A DNA stretch of 64,000 bases, taken from contig NZ_LCZJ02000023.1 in NCBI RefSeq assembly GCF_001012825.1, forward strand, positions 1-64,000, written 5' to 3'. The stretch comes from Paenibacillus etheri. GTDB lineage: Bacteria > Bacillota > Bacilli > Paenibacillales > Paenibacillaceae. Positions 40,739 to 49,650 of the stretch are shown in pieces. A model generated the notes under the pieces. That model saw nothing but the letters and a program-made list of their open reading frames with translations. It was not told the DNA's origin and searched no databases. The stretch's first letter is position 1. Each line of letters opens with the position of its first letter. The position numbers and the translations under genes were made by a program.

Positions 40739-41421
40739 TTCTTGTACACCTCTCTCATTACGTCCGTAATGGACTTACCTTCCTGCTCGCGAACTTCTTC
40801 ACAGTAGAATTCACGTTCTACCTTCCCGTGCTGTAGCAAGACCGCTTTATCAATTAAATGCTCAATATCGTTAATTTCATGAGTTGTAATAATTACGCCA
40901 CGATCCTCGATCAATTCACTCGTGAACACGTCGGTAATTTGCTCGCGGCTGAACATATCAATCCCTGAGAACGGTTCGTCCATTAGGATGTAATCACAAT
41001 CCAGGGCAAGTCCTAGCAACAAATTAAGCTTCGCAGCCATTCCCTTCGATAATGAAGATACGCGATCTGCTGCGCTTAGTTGGAAGAACTTAATTAATTC
41101 CTCTGCACGTTGTGTGTTCCAATTATGATAGAAGTCCGCCATAAAGCTCATGCAATCAGCAATTCGCATATTAGAAGGCATCGTTAAAGAATCTGGAATG
41201 AAAGTGATTTTCTCATACATCGCAGGTGTTAATGATGCATTATCGATTAAGACTTCACCTTTGTATGGTGTCAGTCCCATAATGGATTTCAGCACCGTTG
41301 ACTTCCCGGCACCATTGATTCCGATCAGGCAGGTAATCTCTCCCTTGGCAGCAGTGAAGCTAACGCCATTTAGTACCTTCTTGAATCCATAATTCTTCAC
41401 CATCTGATTCACTTGGATCAT
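40735..41421 (-). CDS. ABC transporter ATP-binding protein (YtrB-like)
   Basis: A 228-residue ATPase: Walker A GINGAGKS (residues 34-41), signature LSKGMAAKLNLLLGLALD, Walker B YILMDEPFSGID, switch histidine in ITTHEINDIEH. The LSKGM signature is typical of ATPases of YtrB type linked to YtrA-like regulators and envelope antibiotics. The start overlaps the GntR stop. AAGGGTGG..ACACAAG precedes it. Confidence 0.88.
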   Translation of the reverse strand: MIQVNQMVKNYGFKKVLNGVSFTAAKGEITCLIGINGAGKSTVLKSIMGLTPYKGEVLIDNASLTPAMYEKITFIPDSLTMPSNMRIADCMSFMADFYHNWNTQRAEELIKFFQLSAADRVSSLSKGMAAKLNLLLGLALDCDYILMDEPFSGIDMFSREQITDVFTSELIEDRGVIITTHEINDIEHLIDKAVLLQHGKVEREFYCEEVREQEGKSITDVMREVYKK

Positions 41422-41834
41422 CTTGTGTCACCACCCTTTGGAGATAACTTTCGCTCGGATGTATATTTTGTCTTTATGATGTCTACCAGCTCTTCAACTG
41501 GAATTTGAATATTCCGAATGGAACCGATGAATATATCCACTGCACTTTCGATTAATTCAGCTCGAATCGAGCTTAGAATTTGCTGATCCTGTGTAATTCG
41601 ACTCGGGGAATTTCCTTCTGTTACGATCAAACCCTGTTCCTCCATTTCCTTATATGCCTTCTGCGCCGTGTTCGCATTAATCTTCATTATTGATGCCAGT
41701 TCACGCCGTGAAGGAATTTTGTCACCCGCTCCGATTTGCCCTGTAGCAATCTGTTCCTTGAAGTAACGGACAACTTGAATATATACCGGTTCTCGAATAT
41801 TAAAGCTGACACCTGATTTTTGTTCTTCTGTCAT
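41418..41834 (-). CDS. GntR family regulator, YtrA subfamily
   Basis: A 138-residue protein with a GntR winged helix at the N-terminus (PVYIQVVRYFKEQIATGQIG, GDKIPSRRELASIMKINANT, then QKAYKEMEEQGLIV) and only a short C-terminal helical tail, as in YtrA-type regulators. First gene of the operon. A pair of direct repeats and a strong promoter lie directly upstream, supporting autorepression. The inducer is unknown, but cell-envelope antibiotics induce ytr-type operons in Bacillus. Confidence 0.88.
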   Translation of the reverse strand: MTEEQKSGVSFNIREPVYIQVVRYFKEQIATGQIGAGDKIPSRRELASIMKINANTAQKAYKEMEEQGLIVTEGNSPSRITQDQQILSSIRAELIESAVDIFIGSIRNIQIPVEELVDIIKTKYTSERKLSPKGGDTR

Positions 41835-41849
41835 ACAACCAACTCCATA

Positions 41850-41921
41850 TACTAAGTGTGTGTACTAAGTGGTTCATACATATTATACATGTACTATACG
41901 AGTAATACACTTTTGTGTCAA
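41850..41921 (-). promoter_or_regulatory. Promoter and direct repeats of the GntR-ABC operon
   Basis: TTGACA (41921-41916), 17 bases, TATAGT (41898-41893). Downstream of it TACTAAGTG occurs twice in plus-strand orientation (41850-41858 and 41863-41871), 13 bp apart, ahead of the start codon. A likely operator for the YtrA-type regulator. Confidence 0.65.
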
Positions 41922-41965
41922 TAGTTTGGTTTTGGGCACAGGCTTCTAGGGATTTTTTTGGGGTC

Positions 41966-42150
41966 ATTGTATTTTGTGCAACAGAAATTATTTAAATCGA
42001 GCTGAACTGGAGTTCTGTTGTATTCTGTACAATCAATCCTAGGAATAATACCCTTTAATCGCATAATTCTGTAGTTTGATTGCACAAAGTGCAGTAGATG
42101 ATATTTTAGAAGCTGATAGGGTGATTTCTATTGTACAATCTGCAATGGGA
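41966..42150. repeat. Four diverged copies of a 21-bp element in non-coding DNA
   Basis: ATTGTATTTTGTGCAACAGAA at 41966-41986 (21 bases, split here as ATTGTATTTTGTGC-AACAGAA), an inverted copy at 42013-42033, and direct copies at 42079-42099 (ATTGCACAAAGTGC...) and 42130-42150 (ATTGTACAATCTGC...). Consensus core ATTGTACA-N3-TGCAACAGAA. They lie 26-46 bp apart in the 400-bp gap between the GntR and mqo genes. No reading frame was seen. The function is unknown. Confidence 0.55.
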
Positions 42151-42262
42151 ACGTAATGTTCAAGATCCTGACCAATAGTTCACTCGGTCCTTACAATCTG
42201 AATTCGTACACTTTTTCTTGGAAGTATCCACATATTTGGTGAAATGTATAATTTTCTCCCAT

Positions 42263-42286
42263 AAAAAAAGCTGCCCCTCGGCAGCC
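42263..42286 (-). terminator. Terminator of mqo
   Basis: GCTGCC / GGCAGC stem with CCTC-type loop followed by eight T on the minus strand, about 40 bp after the stop. Confidence 0.85.
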
Positions 42287-42327
42287 TTTGCGTAAAATAT
42301 AAGTATTTATTAGTTTCACGCTATACA

Positions 42328-43824
42328 TTATCCTTGAACTCGTTCTCTTTCACCTAAATCCAACGTAGCCGCAATTGAAGTGCGAATTTCGTTTAAAAGC
42401 TCTGGATTTTCCAGTAGTGACAGACCATAAGAAGGAATCATTTCTTTAATTTTCGGTTCCCACTCTTTTATATGTTGAGGGAAACATTTGTTAAGCACTT
42501 CAAGCATCACATGAACAGCCGTAGAAGCACCTGGAGAAGCCCCGAGTAATGCTGCAATCGAACCATCTGCGGCGCTAATTACCTCTGTACCAAATTGAAG
42601 GATACCTTTGCCGTCTTCTGTATCTTTGATAACCTGCACGCGTTGGCCTGCTACGACTAGATCCCAATCCTCGATTTTGGCATTCGGGATAAACTCTCGT
42701 AATTCCTCCATGCGCTTTTCTTTTGATAACAACACTTGCTCGATCAGGTATTTGGTCAAAGACATGTTCTTTGCACCTGCCGATAGCATCGTTAGGAGAT
42801 TATCCGGTTTTACGGAAGTTATCAAATCAAGCATTGAACCGGTTTTTAAAAATTTTGGTGAGAAGCCAGCAAACGGTCCAAACAGCAACGATTTTTTGTT
42901 GTCAATAAATCTAGTGTCCAGATGCGGAACAGACATTGGAGGCGCTCCAACTTTAGCTTTACCGTATACTTTTGCATGATGCTGAGCTATAACTTCTGGT
43001 TTATTACACACCATAAATATTCCACTTACCGGGAATCCACCAATATGTTTTCCTTCAGGAATACCGGATTTTTGCAGGATATGCAAGCTTCCTCCCCCGC
43101 CACCGACAAAGACAAATTTTGCAGTATGTTGTTCGATGGTACCGCTGTCGTTCTTCACTTTCAAGTCCCATGACCCATTGCTAGTACGTTTGATTCCATC
43201 CACACTATGTTTATAATGGAGATCTACATTCTTACTCTTCAAATGATCAAATAATATGCGCGTTAAAGCACCAAAGTTAACATCTGTGCCAGTGTCGATT
43301 TTTGTTGCTGCTATAGGTTCATTCGATGGACGATTTTGTATAATAAGCGGTATCCATTCCATTAGTTTACTAGAGTCATCGGAAAATTCCATTCCTTGAA
43401 ACAAAGGATTTTTTGACAGCGCTTCAAATCTTCTCTTCAAAAATTCTACATTCTTCTCCCCTAGTACCAAACTCATATGGGGTAATGGCATGATAAAGTC
43501 CTGCGGATTATGTATCAGCTTACGATTTACCAAATAAGACCAAAATTGCATTGAAAGCTGAAACTGTTCATTAATTTGGATGGCTTTACTTATATCTACA
43601 GTTCCGTCGGATTTTTCGACAGTGTAGTTAAGCTCGCAGAGCGCCGCATGTCCAGTTCCTGCATTATTCCATTCATTAGAGCTTTCCTCACCTGCATTTT
43701 CGAGCTTTTCAAACACTTTAATTTTCCAATTTGGCATCAATTCTTTTAAAAGTGTTCCTAAAGTCGCACTCATGATTCCAGCACCAATTAAAATGACGTC
43801 TGTTTCAGTTGCACTTTTGCCCAT
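42328..43824 (-). CDS. mqo: Malate:quinone oxidoreductase
   Basis: A 498-residue FAD-dependent membrane-associated enzyme oxidising malate to oxaloacetate and passing electrons to quinone. The FAD site is [20 protein letters not shown] near the N-terminus; [37 protein letters not shown] and [17 protein letters not shown] are family landmarks. ATG at 43824 gives the usual length and has AAGG nine bases upstream; the frame extends 63 bases further without a site. Single gene with its own promoter and terminator. Confidence 0.95.
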   Translation of the reverse strand: MGKSATETDVILIGAGIMSATLGTLLKELMPNWKIKVFEKLENAGEESSNEWNNAGTGHAALCELNYTVEKSDGTVDISKAIQINEQFQLSMQFWSYLVNRKLIHNPQDFIMPLPHMSLVLGEKNVEFLKRRFEALSKNPLFQGMEFSDDSSKLMEWIPLIIQNRPSNEPIAATKIDTGTDVNFGALTRILFDHLKSKNVDLHYKHSVDGIKRTSNGSWDLKVKNDSGTIEQHTAKFVFVGGGGGSLHILQKSGIPEGKHIGGFPVSGIFMVCNKPEVIAQHHAKVYGKAKVGAPPMSVPHLDTRFIDNKKSLLFGPFAGFSPKFLKTGSMLDLITSVKPDNLLTMLSAGAKNMSLTKYLIEQVLLSKEKRMEELREFIPNAKIEDWDLVVAGQRVQVIKDTEDGKGILQFGTEVISAADGSIAALLGASPGASTAVHVMLEVLNKCFPQHIKEWEPKIKEMIPSYGLSLLENPELLNEIRTSIAATLDLGERERVQG

Positions 43825-43902
43825 TATGACCATCCTTATCCCCTGAATTTTACAGAAAGGATGTGGGCGCTCCTTCTTAGGCGTCACACCTTTTCTGATT
43901 CA

Positions 43903-43930
43903 ATTATACCTTTATCCTAGTGTATTACAA
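43903..43930 (-). promoter_or_regulatory. mqo promoter
   Basis: TTGTAA (43930-43925), 16 bases, TATAAT (43908-43903) on the minus strand, about 80 bp before the mqo ATG. Confidence 0.55.
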
Positions 43931-44070
43931 TTATTTATAAATTTAATATCTACTATTATATGAAAAAAATAAATTATTTAAAAGCTTGCAAAAAAGGTAG
44001 AAATAAGTCCTCAAGGTTAAGGATCTTAAGTGACAGTCATAAACCCGCTTCTTGCAAGGATTAATAACAT

Positions 44071-44163
44071 TCAAGCATTATTAATAAAATAAATGAACAC
44101 AATGGTCTGCACAATGGAAATTAGCTTGTTGTTCGTTCTAATGTTCTGTAGTAATTTCCCCAT
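44071..44163 (-). CDS. Possible 30-residue peptide
   Basis: In the 450-bp gap upstream of mqo the minus strand encodes MGKLLQNIRTNNKLISIVQT then IVFIYFINNA and a stop, with GGAGGG ten bases before the ATG. It is a basic N-terminus with a hydrophobic C-terminus. No homologue known to me. Nothing else was seen in the gap apart from the mqo promoter and the terminator at 44309. Confidence 0.25.
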   Translation of the reverse strand: MGKLLQNIRTNNKLISIVQTIVFIYFINNA

Positions 44164-44308
44164 ATTGTATGCGCCCTCCAAATATTTTGCTTTTTTTAAC
44201 CTATACAATATTTAGATTATTCCACTAAAGGGAATTAATCAAATCCATCTCCCTCTGTAAGTCGCAGTCTTCATAGTGTTTAACCCAATATGGAAAGTCC
44301 CTAAACAC

Positions 44309-44354
44309 GAAAAGGCCGTCTCATTTGTAGATAAATCTACTCTTGGAACAGCCC
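44309..44354 (-). terminator. Terminator of the Gfo/Idh/MocA operon
   Basis: GGGCTGTTC pairs with GAGACGGCC (one or two wobbles) around an inner GTAGAT/ATCTAC hairpin, TTTTCG tail on the minus strand, just after the last gene of the operon. Confidence 0.65.
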
Positions 44355-44370
44355 TTGCTATATTAATGAT

Positions 44371-45372
44371 TTATTTATCCCTCAGCGATGAACTATAAAT
44401 ATCCTTCACTAGCTCCAACGCTTTTATCCCCTCAGTACCGTCCAGCCAAAACTTTCGTCCACTAAAAATATGGTCATAGAAGTCCTCAATCAGCCTCTTA
44501 TGTCCCGTCCCCCAATACGATTTACCTTCCGTAGGACTGAATATAGGCTCACAAACCAAGCTTTCCTTACCATCTTTCCAAAGATACAAGCAGTCTCTAC
44601 GAAGGTTAAGTGTCCCCTCTTCAAAGACTAGCTCCAACTCCACCGGAGAGTTCTCTAGATAGGTATTCGTACCATAAAACAGCCCGCGAACATTATTGGT
44701 GAAGTCGATGCAAGCATGAGCGGTATCTTCCACTTCAATGACGCCATCAAGCACATCAGTGGTTATACTGCCTTTCACGGATTTAATCTCACCCCCATAC
44801 CACTGGAGTAAGTCCAAACTATGAATGGTCTGATTAATTAGAACACCTCCACCTTCTGTGGACCATCGTCCTCTCCAGTTACTAGCTTTGTAATAACTTT
44901 CGTTTCGGTGCCAGGTTACATTCCCCTTCATACAAAGCAGTTTTCCTAATGCACCAGAATCAATCATCTTCTTAATATAGATGGAAGAATCATTATAACG
45001 GTTCTGGAACACCACACCTAGCTGGCCTGAGCTCTTTTCCGCTGCTTCCAGCATACGCTTGGCCGAAGGAAGGTCAACGGCGATTGGCTTTTCTGTTAAC
45101 ACATGCTTACCTGCACATAACAGATCTACAGCCATTTCTGCATGAAGATAATGAGGTGTACAGAGATGTACAACGTTAATACGATTATCATTTAGTATTT
45201 CTCTATAATCATCAGTGGCATGGCAGGTGTATTCCATTCCCGCTCGTGTAGCTTTATCAGCATCAATATCTACAATTGTTAGTAGATTTACATCTTTTAT
45301 AACTGATATCGCTTTAGCATGGAGGGGAAAAATCGCACCGCAGCCAATAATCGCTACTCCAAGTTTGGTCAT
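44371..45372 (-). CDS. Gfo/Idh/MocA family oxidoreductase (1)
   Basis: A 333-residue NAD(P)-dependent dehydrogenase. Rossmann motif GVAIIGCGAIFPLHAKAI at the N-terminus, and the EKP motif in HVLTEKPIAVDLPS (about residues 92-105), in which the lysine contacts the substrate. WHRNESYYKASNWRGRWSTE and GGGVLINQTIHSLDLLQWY carry the likely active-site residues of the C-terminal domain. Such enzymes oxidise sugars or inositols, often at C3. Last gene of a four-gene operon; CDS starts 31 bp after the preceding gene. Confidence 0.88.
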   Translation of the reverse strand: MTKLGVAIIGCGAIFPLHAKAISVIKDVNLLTIVDIDADKATRAGMEYTCHATDDYREILNDNRINVVHLCTPHYLHAEMAVDLLCAGKHVLTEKPIAVDLPSAKRMLEAAEKSSGQLGVVFQNRYNDSSIYIKKMIDSGALGKLLCMKGNVTWHRNESYYKASNWRGRWSTEGGGVLINQTIHSLDLLQWYGGEIKSVKGSITTDVLDGVIEVEDTAHACIDFTNNVRGLFYGTNTYLENSPVELELVFEEGTLNLRRDCLYLWKDGKESLVCEPIFSPTEGKSYWGTGHKRLIEDFYDHIFSGRKFWLDGTEGIKALELVKDIYSSSLRDK

Positions 45373-45403
45373 CTATACCAACCTCCATAAATCGTTACAT
45401 TCG

Positions 45404-46492
45404 CTATTTTAGTTGATTAGGGGTTAGATTGGTCGCTTGGGCTTGAGCCTTCAAACATAATTCAGCAGCCTTGAAGACATGTGCTTGTGTCATGGCCCGC
45501 TCCGTCCGGTTCAGACAATCGAGGATAAGCTCACCAAAGAACGGAAATCCAATCTTTCCAGCCACATGCTCATAATGCTCCCCTTCTCCGTTCACCCAGT
45601 ACACATGATCTGTTGTATTTGAACGCCCGACATCAGTATATTTCCGCAGTTCGATGTAACCTTCCGTTCCCATGATCATTGTACGCCCATCTCCCCAGGT
45701 TCCGAGTCCATCAGGCGTAAACCAATCTACACGGAAGTATTGGGTTGCGCCATTGTCCCCAACAAGCGTTGCATCACCAAAGTCCTCCAATTCAGGATAG
45801 GACGAATGATTATAATTAGCTACTTTACTGTGAACAACTTTAGCATCCTGGCAATCTGTATAATACAGAAATTGTTCGATTTGGTGGCTGCCAATATCGC
45901 ACAGAATTCCACCATATTTCTCCCGCTCAAAAAACCATTCTGGACGGCTAGAAGCATTTAAACGATGTGGCCCTAATCCAATGACTTGAAGAACACGGCC
46001 AATAGCCCCCTGACGGATCAACTGTCCCGCATAGATAGCGCTTTCAACATGAAGTCGTTCACTAAAGTAAACCATGTACTTCTGATTGGTAGCTGTTGCC
46101 ATAGCTTTAGCGGATTCCAGCTGTTCAAGTGTAGTAAAAGGTGTCTTATCCGTAAAATAATCCTTCCCGTGAGCCATAACCTTATTTCCTAATGGTCCTC
46201 TTTCCGAAGGAATAGCTGCCGCCGCAATTAAGCGGACTTCAGGGTCTTCTAAAATTTCATTCATAGACTCAGCAGCCCTAGCTCCCGGATATTTGGCTAT
46301 GAACGCTTTAACCTTCTCCTCATCCGGATCATATACCCATTTCAGCACTGCCCCTGCCTCAACGAGCCCATTACACATCCCGTAAATATGACCGTGATCT
46401 AGTGCAATAGCAGCGATGATGAATTCACCTGGCTTCACTACTGGTTTAGCTTCATATGTGGGGGCATAGTTCATTCCATCTCTTCTATTCAT
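45404..46492 (-). CDS. Gfo/Idh/MocA family oxidoreductase (2), variant active-site motif
   Basis: A 362-residue protein of the same fold. N-terminal AIALDHGHIYGMCNGLVEAG lacks a clear GxGxxG, and the usual EKP is replaced by DKTP in DYFTDKTPFTTLEQLE. The C-terminal domain has GGILCDIGSHQIEQFLYYTD, matching the GG..D.G.H pattern of the family. The variant motifs suggest a changed cofactor or substrate role, perhaps non-redox. Strong AGGAGG site. It lies between the isomerase and oxidoreductase 1 in the operon. Confidence 0.82.
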   Translation of the reverse strand: MNRRDGMNYAPTYEAKPVVKPGEFIIAAIALDHGHIYGMCNGLVEAGAVLKWVYDPDEEKVKAFIAKYPGARAAESMNEILEDPEVRLIAAAAIPSERGPLGNKVMAHGKDYFTDKTPFTTLEQLESAKAMATATNQKYMVYFSERLHVESAIYAGQLIRQGAIGRVLQVIGLGPHRLNASSRPEWFFEREKYGGILCDIGSHQIEQFLYYTDCQDAKVVHSKVANYNHSSYPELEDFGDATLVGDNGATQYFRVDWFTPDGLGTWGDGRTMIMGTEGYIELRKYTDVGRSNTTDHVYWVNGEGEHYEHVAGKIGFPFFGELILDCLNRTERAMTQAHVFKAAELCLKAQAQATNLTPNQLK

Positions 46493-46521
46493 CAGAATCC
46501 TCCTAGTGGCTTCTAATCGAT

Positions 46522-47283
46522 TTATAATAGGTTTAGTAGATAACGCAGACTGATCTCCAAGCTCTCAAAAGGATCACGGTGACAAACATCCTGCTCCACA
46601 ACATACCATTCAACACCTGTTTCACGACAAGTGATAATGATCTCCCCGTAGTTCATGTTTCCTTCACCGATTTCAGCGAAGACTTGTTGCCTATCTAGAA
46701 TCGCCATATCCTTTAAATGCACAACCTGCATTCTGCCTTCAAATTTACGTATCCATTCTACTGGACTGGCACCACCTGCCTGAACCCAATATAAATCAAG
46801 TATAAAGCCGACCGCAGGATCAGTCTCGGTGAGCAGTACTTCCATCCCCGTAATACCGTCAAAACGTTCAAATTCAAAATCATGATTATGATAAACAAAT
46901 TGCAGACCATGTTGTTCTTTTAGTGTTATTGCGATTCCGGAGATTAGTTTTGCGAACTTGCGATAGCTTTCGAGCCCAGCACGAAATTCTTTTGGTAAAC
47001 TTCCAAGTCCAATATATTTGCAATTCCACAGCTTATGCTCTGCGGCCAGAGCCTCCAGATCGTTTACTAATCGATCCCAGGACACATGAGTCGCACATAT
47101 AGCCAGTCCTGTTTCATCCGCATATTGTTTTACGAGCTTCGGATCAATCGGACCAATGGCTGAAATCTGAATGCTCTCATAACCCATTGCCGACACCTTT
47201 TGAAAAGTTGCTCTTAAATCCTCCGCAGTTTGAGTAAAATCACGCAACGTGTACATTTGAGCAGCGATCGTCGAACGTTTCAT
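46522..47283 (-). CDS. Sugar phosphate isomerase/epimerase-like TIM barrel (IolE/IolI type)
   Basis: A 253-residue AP-endonuclease-2/xylose-isomerase-like TIM barrel. QFVYHNHDFEFERF (about residues 134-147) is a typical metal/substrate loop, with the following glutamate and DLYWVQAGG, VVHLKDMA and WYVVEQD. These enzymes bind a divalent metal and catalyse isomerisation, epimerisation or dehydration of sugars and keto-inositols. In operons with Gfo/Idh/MocA proteins they often act on the 3-keto product, including by eliminating an aglycone. That role here is inference. Confidence 0.83.
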   Translation of the reverse strand: MKRSTIAAQMYTLRDFTQTAEDLRATFQKVSAMGYESIQISAIGPIDPKLVKQYADETGLAICATHVSWDRLVNDLEALAAEHKLWNCKYIGLGSLPKEFRAGLESYRKFAKLISGIAITLKEQHGLQFVYHNHDFEFERFDGITGMEVLLTETDPAVGFILDLYWVQAGGASPVEWIRKFEGRMQVVHLKDMAILDRQQVFAEIGEGNMNYGEIIITCRETGVEWYVVEQDVCHRDPFESLEISLRYLLNLL

Positions 47284-47310
47284 AGGTTTTAATCTCTCCT
47301 CTCCTTCGAT

Positions 47311-48474
47311 TTAATGAGTTCCTTTAACATTCAATGTTTTAGTTGTTGAGGTTTCCTTTTTGAAGGTCGAGCTCTTCACTTTTTCCATCAGCTTATCGTA
47401 GAATAAATCCGAATCCATCGGAAGTTCCACCCAATTGTCCGTCCAAGCTGATAAATACATGGCATTCGAAAGGGTTAGTCCCTTAATCCCTTCCTCCCCG
47501 GGAGCAAGTAACGCTTCATCATGCAAAATGGCATTCGTAAAATTCCGTAGAATTCCTTTATGCTGCTCCCCTCCGCCATTTTCTACAGGAATCTCACATT
47601 TCCAACACTCTGGACTACCGAATCCTCCCGTAAATTCTGCGTTGAATTGAGGCTCAGGTGTACGTAAACGCCAAAAGGTTAGCTTTCCATCTTCCACTAC
47701 AATTTTTCCATTATCGCCATTAATCTCAAAACGATTGGTCCCCGGTGCCTCTCCAGTTGTTGTAATAAACAGACCTGTGGCTCCATTCTCATATTCCACA
47801 TAAGCGGTTACATCATCTTCTACCTCAATGTTGCGATATTTGCCAAAGTGGCAAAATGCTCTTATCCGTTTCGGCATCATGCCTGTCGTCCACTGCCATA
47901 AATCTAGCTGATGAGGATCTTGATTAAGCAATACCCCGCCACCTTCACCCGCCCATGTAGCCCGCCAGCCACCGGAGTTATAATAATTCTGCGATCTATA
48001 CCAGTCGGTAATGATCCAATTCGTCCGGCGGATCTCACCTAATTCACCAGACTGAATAAGATCCCTCAGCTTCTGATACAAAGGATTCGTACGCTGATTG
48101 TACATGATCCCAAATTTGCGATCAGACCGTGCCGCAGCATCGTTCATCTGTTGAACAGCTTTCGTATATACACCTGCTGGCTTCTCCACCAGTACATGAT
48201 AACCATGTTGAAAAGCCTCGATCGCAAGTGTAGGGTGATCATAATGCGGAGTACAGATCAATACTACATCAATGATACGTGACTCGAATAATTCTTTTGG
48301 AGTTGAATACTTCCTTACGTTCTCAGGTAATTGCTCTTCAGCCCATTTCAAACGTTCTTCTCTTTTATCACATACAGCTGTAAGCTCAGCCCCCTTAATT
48401 TCACTCAGCAGACTTTGCGCATGTGCCGTTCCCATATTTCCAATGCCTATAATTCCATAACGAACTGTACTCAT
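47311..48474 (-). CDS. Gfo/Idh/MocA family oxidoreductase (3)
   Basis: A 387-residue dehydrogenase, first in the operon. Rossmann motif GIIGIGNMGTAHAQSLL, catalytic EKP in VLVEKPAGVY (about residues 92-101), and C-terminal YRSQNYYNSGGWRATWAGEG with GGGVLLNQDPHQLDLWQWTT. The WRATWAGEGGGVLLNQ stretch parallels the WRGRWSTEGGGVLINQ of oxidoreductase 1, so the two are close paralogues with similar substrate sites. It is divergent from an AraC-type regulator, which likely induces the operon in the presence of a sugar. Confidence 0.9.
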   Translation of the reverse strand: MSTVRYGIIGIGNMGTAHAQSLLSEIKGAELTAVCDKREERLKWAEEQLPENVRKYSTPKELFESRIIDVVLICTPHYDHPTLAIEAFQHGYHVLVEKPAGVYTKAVQQMNDAAARSDRKFGIMYNQRTNPLYQKLRDLIQSGELGEIRRTNWIITDWYRSQNYYNSGGWRATWAGEGGGVLLNQDPHQLDLWQWTTGMMPKRIRAFCHFGKYRNIEVEDDVTAYVEYENGATGLFITTTGEAPGTNRFEINGDNGKIVVEDGKLTFWRLRTPEPQFNAEFTGGFGSPECWKCEIPVENGGGEQHKGILRNFTNAILHDEALLAPGEEGIKGLTLSNAMYLSAWTDNWVELPMDSDLFYDKLMEKVKSSTFKKETSTTKTLNVKGTH

Positions 48475-48629
48475 CTCTGATCACATCCTTATTAGTGGTT
48501 ATGCTTAGAGGATATACTTAATTTATGGACATGAACATGATTGAAATTAAGGTTTATTTGTACTTAAGTAAGATGTTTTAGTTAAATAGAACCGTTATAA
48601 TGAGGATATACGAGCGTTAAAGGAGTTAG

Positions 48630-49466
48630 ATGATGAACAACCCAGGTAACTTATCAGGACGTCTCCTGCAGAATCTCAAGGTTACTGTGACCCATGCCCA
48701 ACTTAGTAATAGATATCCCGGATGGAACCGCACGCTGGAAACACCCGCTTTTAATCGGCTGTATTTTATAGATGGGGGTGAGGGAAAAGTAGTTATAAAT
48801 GGTATTACTCATTATCCGAAGCCAGGTCAACTAATGATCATGCCTGCGGGGAGTACACAAACTACTGAAACCTCTGTTGATGATCCCTATATCCGCTATT
48901 ACTGCCACTTTGATGCTGACATCGGGGAGTGGCCCTTATTCCATGCGGAAAAAAAACTATATATCTGCGATTCGCCTAATCCAGATACAATAAGGACAAT
49001 CTTCATAGAGATGATCGAACAATTTCAAAAGGACGATGTCTTATCAATCTTACGCACTCAAGCTTGTTTGCTTAATCTCATTGCCACTTGTCTTGAATCG
49101 AGCGACAGTAATCATACAGACTTTATGACTCAATTCATACACACCGGTGACCAGGGCAAGCTGGCTCATGTGCTCCATTACATCGATAAATGTCTAAATA
49201 AGCCCATAGAGATTGATGAGCTTGCAGAGCTTGTCCACCTGCACCCGAACTATTTCATTCCTTATTTCAAAAGATTCATGGGGGTGACTCCTATGCATTA
49301 TGTACAATTGAAACGTATGGAGCACGCTAAAAGACAGCTTTCTTACACAGATTTCAGCATTTCAGATATTGCGGAGCAAGTCGGCATGGAATTGGCTCAT
49401 TTCTCTAAATATTTCAAAAAGACAATGGGGCTTTCCCCCTCGGCTTATCGGAATAGTACAAAGTAA
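48630..49466 (+). CDS. AraC family transcriptional regulator
   Basis: A 278-residue activator with a cupin-like ligand domain (FNRLYFIDGGEGKVVINGIT, YPKPGQLMIMPAGSTQTTET) and a C-terminal double helix-turn-helix (PIEIDELAELVHLHPNYFIP, YFKRFMGVTPMHYVQLKRME, FSISDIAEQVGMELAHFSKY). Sugar-sensing regulator pattern. Divergent from the Gfo/Idh/MocA operon with a 155-bp shared region, so it is the probable controller of it. TAAAGGAG lies before the ATG. Confidence 0.9.
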   Translation: MMNNPGNLSGRLLQNLKVTVTHAQLSNRYPGWNRTLETPAFNRLYFIDGGEGKVVINGITHYPKPGQLMIMPAGSTQTTETSVDDPYIRYYCHFDADIGEWPLFHAEKKLYICDSPNPDTIRTIFIEMIEQFQKDDVLSILRTQACLLNLIATCLESSDSNHTDFMTQFIHTGDQGKLAHVLHYIDKCLNKPIEIDELAELVHLHPNYFIPYFKRFMGVTPMHYVQLKRMEHAKRQLSYTDFSISDIAEQVGMELAHFSKYFKKTMGLSPSAYRNSTK

Positions 49467-49507
49467 TTTAATAGAGATGTCCCACTGAATGAGATAAACT
49501 ATAATAA

Positions 49508-49531
49508 AGAGTACGCACAAGAGTACGCACC
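49508..49531. repeat. 12-bp tandem duplication
   Basis: AGAGTACGCACA followed directly by AGAGTACGCACC. A simple two-unit tandem repeat in the AraC-LysR gap; nothing else special about it. Confidence 0.7.
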
Positions 49532-49534
49532 AAT

Positions 49535-49619
49535 CATTTATAAAAAAACTGTACGTTTTTATACACGAATTGGATTCTCACAGAAGAAAGCTCAGTTCGT
49601 GCTTGATAAGGAACTTTAA
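49535..49619 (+). pseudogene. Acetyltransferase C-terminal relic
   Basis: The frame ending at 49619 reads SFIKKTVRFYTRIGFSQKKA then QFVLDKEL and stop. The pattern FYxRIGF is the usual C-terminal helix-strand of GNAT acetyltransferases. No upstream domain remains, so this is a small fragment of a lost gene. Confidence 0.4.
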
Positions 49620-49650
49620 ATACATTCGGAACTTTTAGTGAGGGAATTCT

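Noticed and set aside
42608-42979. 123-codon plus-strand frame
   Set aside because: Antisense to mqo with no RBS; composition matches the shadow of the real gene.
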